Shown piece after piece: positions 6,408 through 11,628 of a stretch of DNA of 11,628 nucleotides. The DNA lies in the NCBI GenBank assembly GCA_944358565.1, contig CALVRK010000024.1:1-11628 (forward strand), written 5' to 3'. Within the stretch, counting starts at the first letter, position 1. The number at the start of each line of letters is the position of its first letter. Below the pieces are notes generated by a model. It saw nothing but the letters and a program-made list of their open reading frames with translations, was not told where the DNA came from and ran no database searches. Source of the DNA: an uncultured Bacilli bacterium (lineage in GTDB: Bacteria > Bacillota_I > Bacilli_A > RF39 > UBA660). The position numbers were made by a program, and so were the translations under genes.

Positions 6408-8779
6408 TGATTGATTTAGAGTGGGTTAAAGATTATATCGATATTGAAGATCAAGATTTAAAAGAGCTTGCAGTTAAAATAACTAAAGCAGGGATTAATA
6501 TTGAAAAAGTTATTACTAATCATATCGATAATTTAGTTATCGGTGAAGTTATAGAGTGTAAAAAACATCCTGATTCTGATCATCTACACGTTTGTTTAGT
6601 TAATGTTGGCGATGAGGTTAAACAAATTATTTGTGGAGCTTCTAATGTTAGAGAAGGTTTAAAAGTTATCGTAGCTCTACCTGGAGCTATTTTACCGAAT
6701 AATTTTGAGATTAAAAAAAGTAAGATTAGGGGAGTAGAATCTAACGGAATGCTTTGTGCTTTATTTGAACTTGGTTTAGAGGAGAAAAACGAAGAGACAT
6801 ATAATAGAGGTATTTATGAAGTAGATAGTAAAGCTAAAGTTGGCTCTGATGCGATGAAGTATCTTAATTTGGATGATACTTTATATGAATTAGATGTTCA
6901 TAAACACCGCAATAATGACTGTTATTATCATATTGGTTTTGCTTATGAAATTGGGGCTATTTTAAATAGGAAAGTTACTTTACCAAGTGATAAAACAAAC
7001 CCAGTTAAAGATAAGGTAAAAAATTATTTTAGTTTAAAGGTTGAGACTGATAAATGTCCATATTATTTAGCTAAAATGGTGACTAATGTTAAAATTGGCG
7101 AATCGCCTGAGTTTATTAAAAGAAGACTTTCAGCTTATGGTATGCGTTCTATTAATAACGTAGTAGATATTTCAAATTATGTTATGCTTGAATATGGACA
7201 ACCATTGCATTTTTTTGATAAAGATATTTTAGGAGATAATATTGTTGTTAGAAATGCGAAAGAAGGCGAAGAAATTACAACTTTAGATGGCAAAATGAGA
7301 ATTTTAAATAGTGATGATATTGTTATTACAGATGGCACTAAACCGGTTTGTTTAGCTGGTGTAATGGGTGGTGAAAATACCGAGGTTACAGAAAACACTA
7401 AAAATATTTTGATTGAAAGTGCAATATTTGATGGGGTTAGTATTAGAAATACATCTAATAGACTTAATTTAAAAAGTGAAGCTTCTATCAGATATGGCAA
7501 GGGTTTGAGTTATGAATATACAGAAAAAGCAATTGAAAGAGCTTGTCACTTACTTGAAAAATATGCTGGAGCGACAGTGCTTTGTGGAACGGTTAAACAT
7601 GATAAGATAGATAAAACGCCTAAGATTGTAAGTTTTAAATCTTCAGAAATTAATAGATTACTTGGGATTGTGATTTCTGATGAAGATGTTAAGGTTGAAC
7701 TTAATCGTTTAGGTTTTCCGTTTGAATATAAAGATGGTGAATTTAAAGCAACTATTCCGCCTAGAAGATTAGATATTGATCCATATGTGAATGATATTGC
7801 GGAAGAAGTTGGAAGACTTTATGGATATCATAATTTAGTTTCAACTTTACCGAGCGTAGCAATTAAAAAAGGTGAGCAAGCTTTAGATATTAAATACCGT
7901 AAGATCCTTTCTAAGAGACTGCGCACGCTTGGTTTAAATGAGGTTAAGAGTTATACTTTAGTTTCACCAAAAATGGCAGCTAAGTTTAAATATGAAGATA
8001 AAAAACAAATTACTTTGCCACTACCAATGAGCACAGATAAGTCTGTGATTAGAACTAGTTTAATTTCTTCACTTTTAAAAGTTTATGAATATAATCATGA
8101 CCATAAAGTTAATGACGTAAATATTTATGAGATTGCGAAAACATATGATGCTAGTTATAATGAAGAAAGTAAAGTATGTATGCTTATGAGTGGTAATTAT
8201 TTAACTAATCAGTGGCATGGTGTAAATGTAAAAGTTGATTTTTATTTGATTAAAGGTATAGTTCAAAATATTTTAGATTATTTAGGATTTAAAAATAGAT
8301 ATACTTTTGAAAAGAAAGAGTTACCAGATTTACATCCTGGAATATGTGCGGCTATTATGCTTGATAGAAAGATGATAGGTGTGATTGGTAAGATTCATCC
8401 AACACTTACAAAAGATGATATTTATGTAGCTGAACTTTCTTTAGAAGCACTTATGAGCAAAGTTAAACCAATTAAATTTAAAGAGGCTTTAAAATATCCA
8501 GAGATTGTTAAAGATATGGCTTTTGTCGTTAATACAGATGTAACTTCTGATGAGATTATTAATGTTATTAAAAAAGCTGGAGGAAGACTTTTAACTGATA
8601 TTAAGTTATTTGATGTATATACGGGAGAAAATGTAGCTTTAGATGAAAAATCATTAGCTTATTCATTAACTTTTTCTTCGCCTGATAGAACATTAAATGA
8701 AGAAGAAGTTATGGATGTTTTTGAAAAAATTATAAATGAAGTTGAAGATAAATTAGGGGCTAAACTTAGAAATAAATAG
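6407..8779 (+). CDS. pheT: Phenylalanyl-tRNA synthetase beta subunit
   Basis: This 790-aa protein is the usual size for full-length bacterial PheT. In order it has an OB-fold tRNA-binding domain (about 41-150), the B3/B4 editing module (about 205-375), a B5 domain (about 407-478, with PPRRLDIDPYVNDIAEEVGR at 451-470), a catalytic-like core, and a C-terminal ferredoxin-fold anticodon-binding domain (about 697-789). The editing pocket looks intact: GQPLHFFD with His268, ESA with Glu337, and KSEAS at 356-360. The segment normally reading ITPNRxD is VHKHRNND here (164-171), an unusual change. The start is TAATG-overlapped with pheS behind AAAGGAGG (6392-6399). The stop is TAG, the only one in the window. 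Confidence 0.98.
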   Translation: MIDLEWVKDYIDIEDQDLKELAVKITKAGINIEKVITNHIDNLVIGEVIECKKHPDSDHLHVCLVNVGDEVKQIICGASNVREGLKVIVALPGAILPNNFEIKKSKIRGVESNGMLCALFELGLEEKNEETYNRGIYEVDSKAKVGSDAMKYLNLDDTLYELDVHKHRNNDCYYHIGFAYEIGAILNRKVTLPSDKTNPVKDKVKNYFSLKVETDKCPYYLAKMVTNVKIGESPEFIKRRLSAYGMRSINNVVDISNYVMLEYGQPLHFFDKDILGDNIVVRNAKEGEEITTLDGKMRILNSDDIVITDGTKPVCLAGVMGGENTEVTENTKNILIESAIFDGVSIRNTSNRLNLKSEASIRYGKGLSYEYTEKAIERACHLLEKYAGATVLCGTVKHDKIDKTPKIVSFKSSEINRLLGIVISDEDVKVELNRLGFPFEYKDGEFKATIPPRRLDIDPYVNDIAEEVGRLYGYHNLVSTLPSVAIKKGEQALDIKYRKILSKRLRTLGLNEVKSYTLVSPKMAAKFKYEDKKQITLPLPMSTDKSVIRTSLISSLLKVYEYNHDHKVNDVNIYEIAKTYDASYNEESKVCMLMSGNYLTNQWHGVNVKVDFYLIKGIVQNILDYLGFKNRYTFEKKELPDLHPGICAAIMLDRKMIGVIGKIHPTLTKDDIYVAELSLEALMSKVKPIKFKEALKYPEIVKDMAFVVNTDVTSDEIINVIKKAGGRLLTDIKLFDVYTGENVALDEKSLAYSLTFSSPDRTLNEEEVMDVFEKIINEVEDKLGAKLRNK

Positions 8780-8818
8780 TAGGATACATTCTTACTGTTT
8801 TTTCGCATAGGAGTATAT

Positions 8819-10153
8819 ATGGAAATATTAGATGTATTACAAATTATTTTAAATGGTAAATTTTTATTTGATGATGATAGAATATTTGTAGAAAAATGTG
8901 TAAGAAATAGATCGATTATTGATTTAGATCGTATTTGTGACATAATATCAAATTATTTTATTCATGTGCGGACTAAAAGTACTGATAATGTTTGTGGAAA
9001 TGTATGTTTTGATATGCTATCATCTCTAAAATATTGTTTTTTAACGTATTTGTCTTTTAAAGAAGGAATTAGTGATGATTATAAGGTTTATCCGATTAAT
9101 GTGAATGATGGTTCAGAGAGATTATTTAAAGAATATTTAAAACGGGTGTTTGAAGAATATTTTTGTAATAATGCGCCTTTGGACTATCATTTGGAAGTTA
9201 ATATGGTAGAATTATTAGATAAAGTTAATTTAATAAAATGTCAGTTGTTGGATGCAGATATAAAGCCATTTTATGGTGATGAGTATTATTTAAAACACCG
9301 GATAACTTATACAGCTAGTAAGATGTTAGAGATTATCAACGATGATAATATTTCAGAAGATATAAGGGATAGATTTGAAAAATTTTGTGAGGTTTTGTGT
9401 GAATATATTAGCGAGTTTCCTAATTTAGTAATGAAAGGTGATTTTGAATATCAGAAAATGGTTTATGATGTATTAGAAAGTTATTATAAAAACTTTTTGA
9501 TTATTGAAAATAGTTTATCTACATATACTGAAAAAATTTGGAATGATCGATTACTATCCGATAGATTTTGTGGCTTGGCGCATGGATTTACCAAAGGTGA
9601 GTTTTTACCTGACGAAGCTGATAAGATTTGTGCGTGCTATTTTGATGAACGCTATATTACGATTATTGGTGATTATGGTTATTTATATCCAATGTATATG
9701 GATAAATGTGATATGATAAGTGCGAGTGATGCATATAGTTATTTTATAACGAAGGATGAATTTATTAGAGATATAGAAACTTGGTCAAATAAATTATTAT
9801 TAAATGGTCTTGAATATAATTTTTGTAATAGACCTTTGACATATTTCGGTGATAAAACAATGGTATATAGGTATCCTAATTATACAAAACTTTTAACACC
9901 GGATATGGTTCTTAAAGAAAATTATCAAAAAGCATTAAAGAATGGTTTAATTAGCGATAAGAGAATGCCTTTTGGAATTGGTTATAATGAGATAGTGTTT
10001 ATGGATGATAATAAAGGAATTTTACCAATCGGTGTATGGGTGCGAAAGGGTAATGAGGACATTTATAAGAAAGCTCTTAATTTATCTAAAAAAACAAATT
10101 TACCTTTAGTTGTTATTGATACTTTAAGATTGAAGGAAAAATACAAAAATTAA
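8819..10153 (+). CDS. Uncharacterised 444-aa protein downstream of pheT
   Basis: I do not recognise this protein. It is acidic and aromatic-rich, has no signal peptide or membrane span, and contains 14 cysteines, including VCGNVC (58-63), CEVLC (190-194) and CAC (271-273). These do not form an obvious zinc knuckle. The first 240 residues look mostly helical. From about 240 there is a different segment with AHGFTKGEF (254-262), a beta-rich stretch FDERYITIIGDYGYLYP (275-291), and a C-terminal alpha/beta-looking unit. That unit has GYNEIVFM (388-395), ILPIGVWV (401-408) and NLPLVVID (427-434), the last resembling the end of a Rossmann-like or nuclease-like fold. TAGGAG at 8808-8813 gives a well-placed ribosome site, and the gene lies 39 nt after pheT without a terminator, so it is probably cotranscribed from the T-box promoter. 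Nothing else links it to translation. Confidence 0.85.
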   Translation: MEILDVLQIILNGKFLFDDDRIFVEKCVRNRSIIDLDRICDIISNYFIHVRTKSTDNVCGNVCFDMLSSLKYCFLTYLSFKEGISDDYKVYPINVNDGSERLFKEYLKRVFEEYFCNNAPLDYHLEVNMVELLDKVNLIKCQLLDADIKPFYGDEYYLKHRITYTASKMLEIINDDNISEDIRDRFEKFCEVLCEYISEFPNLVMKGDFEYQKMVYDVLESYYKNFLIIENSLSTYTEKIWNDRLLSDRFCGLAHGFTKGEFLPDEADKICACYFDERYITIIGDYGYLYPMYMDKCDMISASDAYSYFITKDEFIRDIETWSNKLLLNGLEYNFCNRPLTYFGDKTMVYRYPNYTKLLTPDMVLKENYQKALKNGLISDKRMPFGIGYNEIVFMDDNKGILPIGVWVRKGNEDIYKKALNLSKKTNLPLVVIDTLRLKEKYKN

Positions 10154-10287
10154 AAAATGCTCAAATGAAAAGGTAAATGCAACTTTTGTTATTTTCCCAC
10201 TTAATTGCAACTTCTATTATTTTTAGGGTTGCATTTAGTTTTACAAGTAAGAAAAATCAAAAAATTAATGTAAAAAGCTGACATTTG
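10154..10287. other. Spacer after the 444-aa gene
   Basis: AT-rich non-coding spacer that holds the repeat cluster at 10175-10236. No ordinary terminator with a long T run is visible. The inverted pair at 10175-10183/10228-10236 has a 44-nt loop and would be a poor one. Confidence 0.5.
10175..10236. repeat. TGCAAC repeat cluster with flanking inverted repeat, possible mobile-element end
   Basis: Two copies of a roughly 20-nt unit, starting at 10175 (AAATGCAACTTTTGTTATTT) and 10203 (AATTGCAACTTCTATTATTT), lie in direct orientation with a 28-nt period and differ at only a few bases. A third, inverted copy of the core, GTTGCATTT (10228-10236), pairs perfectly with AAATGCAAC at 10175-10183. Such subterminal repeats resemble the ends of IS21-like elements, but no transposase gene is present, so a relic or solo end is only a guess. 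Confidence 0.45.
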
Positions 10288-10316
10288 TTGACAAGTTTCA
10301 TAAAATATAATAAAAT
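10288..10316 (+). promoter_or_regulatory. Promoter of the leader/tRNA-Cys transcript
   Basis: A perfect -35 TTGACA (10288-10293) and a -10 TAAAAT (10311-10316, 5 of 6) have exactly 17 bp between them. Transcription would begin near 10323, about 170 nt before tRNA-Cys. This is an unusually long leader for a single tRNA. Confidence 0.7.
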
Positions 10317-10322
10317 GATATT

Positions 10323-10493
10323 GCTTTAGTATGCGTCATAGAAATTTTACTTTGCCCGTTTTTATGACGCGTGCTGCTGCAAATTCAATGAAAACCATTT
10401 TAAATGGTGTACAGTACTACGGTCTGGTTGAAACCGTTGAGGTTTTATTTGCTGAAACTTCTAGTAATTCTTTTACAATTCAACCTTTTAACC
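10323..10493 (+). ncRNA. Candidate structured RNA or leader upstream of tRNA-Cys
   Basis: This region between the promoter and the tRNA holds three tandem hairpins. The first is a 12-bp stem (10333-10344/10359-10370, GCGTCATA/TATGACGC core, one G-U, 14-nt loop). The second is a palindrome ACCATTT-T-AAATGGT (10394-10408). The third is a 7-bp stem (10429-10435/10441-10447) with the loop GTTGA. The first 110 nt are about 39 percent GC, above the surrounding DNA. One frame is open from ATG 10331, but it has no ribosome site and would run into the tRNA, ending at 10537, so a protein is unlikely. It matches no RNA family I know. Confidence 0.4.
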
Positions 10494-10567
10494 GGGTCTA
10501 TAGCCAAGTGGTAAGGCGTGGGACTGCAACTCCCTGATCGTTGGTTCAAATCCGACTAGGCCCTCCA
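10494..10567 (+). tRNA. tRNA-Cys (GCA)
   Basis: A full cloverleaf is readable. The acceptor GGGTCTA pairs with TAGGCCC (one G-U), and the D arm is GCCAAGTGGTAAGGC. The anticodon stem TGGGA/TCCCT encloses the loop CTGCAAC with anticodon GCA. A four-base variable loop follows, then the T arm GTTGG-TTCAAAT-CCGAC. The discriminator is T, as expected for Cys, and the CCA end is encoded (10565-10567). Confidence 0.97.
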
Positions 10568-10578
10568 ATTATGTTTTG

Positions 10579-10610
10579 AAAGCTCTTGAAAAGGGGCTTT
10601 TATTTTTTTT
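10579..10610 (+). terminator. Rho-independent terminator of the tRNA-Cys transcript
   Basis: An 8-bp stem (10579-10586 with 10593-10600, AAAGCTCT/GGGGCTTT, two G-U pairs) with the loop TGAAAA is followed by TATTTTTTTT. It begins 12 nt after the tRNA CCA. A second, T-free inverted repeat, CTCAAAA-ATTG-TTTTGAG (10611-10628), lies directly behind it. Confidence 0.85.
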
Positions 10611-10631
10611 CTCAAAAATTGTTTTGAGCAC

Positions 10632-10660
10632 TTGTTAAAATTTTAAATATAAGTTATACT
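10632..10660 (+). promoter_or_regulatory. Promoter of the LCP-family gene
   Basis: A -35 box TTGTTA (10632-10637) and a -10 TATACT (10655-10660) have a 17-bp spacer. Transcription would start near 10667, which leaves a short leader containing GAGGAGGT at 10673-10680. The inverted repeat at 10611-10628 ends just upstream of the -35 and could be an operator. Confidence 0.55.
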
Positions 10661-10685
10661 TATATAGTACACGAGGAGGTTTTTT

Positions 10686-11628
10686 ATGAGGAAGCTTGCT
10701 AAGCACAAGGTTGCATTTATATTAACTTTAATAAGTATTTTAGTGTTGTTTGGAGGTGTGGGATATTTTATATTTTCTATCTCTAAACTGAATAATATAG
10801 AAAATATTTTAAGATTAGTTGGTTCTATTTTATTAATAGTAATCAGTTTATTCTTGTTTGTTTTGAGTATTAGATTTTTAAATAAATATAAAAAAATAAA
10901 ATTAGCAATAGTTCTTATATTAATGTTATTAATTGGAGGATTAGCTCTATTTGGGGCTTATAACGTTGATAGAGTTTATGGAGCTTTATCTAAAGTAAGT
11001 GATACTTCTGGTTATACAACCTATTCTTCTAGTTTAGTTACTTTAGAAAAAAATGACGCAAAGAGTATAAAAGATATTGATGATTCTGAGATCGGTATTT
11101 TGAGTGATTCTACAAGTTATGAAGGAAATATAATTCCTAAAGAAGTTATTAAACAGCAGAAATTGGATAATAAAACTAAAGAATATAGTAGTTATATTGC
11201 GATGATAGATGCTTTAAATAATGGAGAGATTGAATATATCTTTTTACCAACAAATTATGCGGTTATGTTTGGCAGTATGGATGGTTATGAAGATATTAAG
11301 GATAAAACCAAAGTATTACTGACACAAACTAAGAAGGTAAGGGATAAATATAATAATCGTGACGTTTCTAGTTCTAAAGCTATAACAGAACCTTTTACAA
11401 TTTTACTTATGGGTGTTGATTCAGATGCGGAAGGTATTCAAAATGGATCATTTAATGGTGATTCATTAATGCTTATTACTTTTAATCCTAAAACCCTTAG
11501 TACAACTATTTTAAGTATTCCTAGAGACTCTTATGTTCCAATTGCTTGCTTTAGTGGTCAAAGAAAAAATAAGATTACTCATGCTGCTTGGCAAGGTGAA
11601 GAATGTATGATGGATACAATTGAGAATT
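10686..11628 (+). CDS. LytR-CpsA-Psr (LCP) family wall-polymer ligase, 3' end outside window
   Basis: The frame is open from ATG 10686 to the window end, 314 codons, behind a strong AGGAGG 6 nt upstream. Three N-terminal membrane segments (about 9-31, 43-63 and 72-91) precede an extracellular part. Residues about 135-215 form an extra domain with IAMIDALNNGEIEYIFLP (171-188), which resembles a substrate-binding-protein-like insertion. The LCP domain begins near 235: FTILLMGVDSD (237-247), the acidic pair GDSLML (258-263), SIPRDSYVPI (277-286, with Arg280 and Asp281) and KITHA (296-300). These are the conserved pyrophosphate and magnesium contacts of the family. LCP enzymes transfer teichoic acids or polysaccharides from lipid carriers to peptidoglycan on the outer membrane face. 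The three-TM form is typical of Bacilli/Erysipelotrichia-type proteins. The polymer substrate cannot be told. The rest of the catalytic domain lies beyond the window. Confidence 0.92.
   Translation, partial: MRKLAKHKVAFILTLISILVLFGGVGYFIFSISKLNNIENILRLVGSILLIVISLFLFVLSIRFLNKYKKIKLAIVLILMLLIGGLALFGAYNVDRVYGALSKVSDTSGYTTYSSSLVTLEKNDAKSIKDIDDSEIGILSDSTSYEGNIIPKEVIKQQKLDNKTKEYSSYIAMIDALNNGEIEYIFLPTNYAVMFGSMDGYEDIKDKTKVLLTQTKKVRDKYNNRDVSSSKAITEPFTILLMGVDSDAEGIQNGSFNGDSLMLITFNPKTLSTTILSIPRDSYVPIACFSGQRKNKITHAAWQGEECMMDTIEN

Noticed and set aside
7177..7500. 107-codon open frame antisense to pheT
   Set aside because: It lies entirely inside a strongly conserved coding region, has no plausible ribosome site, and its composition is that expected from the complement of AT-rich coding DNA.
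8659..8943. 94-codon antisense frame across the pheT end and the start of the next gene
   Set aside because: It overlaps two well-supported genes on the other strand and shows no recognisable protein features.
9504..9716. Out-of-frame 70-codon ORF inside the 444-aa gene
   Set aside because: Same-strand shadow frame without its own ribosome site; the 444-aa frame around it is continuous and has a good start.
10331..10537. Open frame of 68 codons starting at ATG 10331
   Set aside because: It has no ribosome binding site, reads through the first 44 nt of tRNA-Cys and stops inside it, and the same bases form stable hairpins. A non-coding RNA explains it better, though a leaderless peptide cannot be excluded.
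201..11628. Mycoplasma-type genetic code (UGA = Trp), suggested by low GC and absence of TGA stops
   Set aside because: All genes read through with TGG as the Trp codon and no in-frame TGA is needed. The lack of TGA stops in nine genes is compatible with ordinary AT-rich codon bias.
1..11628. CRISPR array, prophage or intact insertion sequence
   Set aside because: No regularly spaced repeat series, no phage structural genes and no transposase gene are present. Only the short repeat cluster at 10175-10236 hints at a past mobile element.

Overview
The window looks like chromosome of a low-GC (AT-rich throughout) Bacillota, most likely a gut-type member of the Bacilli related to Erysipelotrichia or RF39-like lineages. 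The basis is heavy A/T-ending codon use, AGGAGG-type ribosome binding sites, a T-box leader on pheST, a three-TM LytR-CpsA-Psr protein and a CCA-encoding tRNA. All tryptophans checked are TGG and no gene contains an in-frame TGA, so the standard code applies. TGA is not used as a stop either (eight TAA, one TAG). The taxonomic call is inference.

Left part (1-3950): the tail of an Rpn/PD-(D/E)XK-type nuclease faces a three-gene leftward operon across a shared hairpin terminator. In transcription order the operon encodes a D-aspartate-ligase-like ATP-grasp enzyme, an aspartate/glutamate racemase and an AsnB/AsnH-type glutamine amidotransferase. The ligase stop and racemase start overlap (TAATG), and only 4 nt separate the racemase from the amidotransferase. 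Together they could make D-Asp from L-Asp, attach it to the peptidoglycan stem peptide and amidate it to D-Asn, which is a complete interpeptide-bridge pathway. A 28-nt palindrome overlaps the -10 box of the operon promoter.

Middle (4143-4965): a divergent two-gene cassette encodes a degenerate zincin-like protein, in which the HExxH glutamate is replaced by Trp while the downstream NEGYTE motif is retained, followed by a coupled 86-aa unknown.

Right-centre (5101-10153): promoter, tRNA-Phe-sensing T-box leader, pheS, pheT (TAATG overlap) and a 444-aa unknown protein 39 nt downstream.

Right end (10154-11628): a repeat-containing spacer (10175-10236), then a good promoter driving about 170 nt of hairpin-rich sequence with no supportable gene, directly followed by tRNA-Cys(GCA) and a terminator. 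Last comes a promoter and the first 314 codons of a LytR-CpsA-Psr wall-polymer ligase that runs off the window. Cell-envelope assembly is a shared theme of the two ends, although the loci are separate transcription units.
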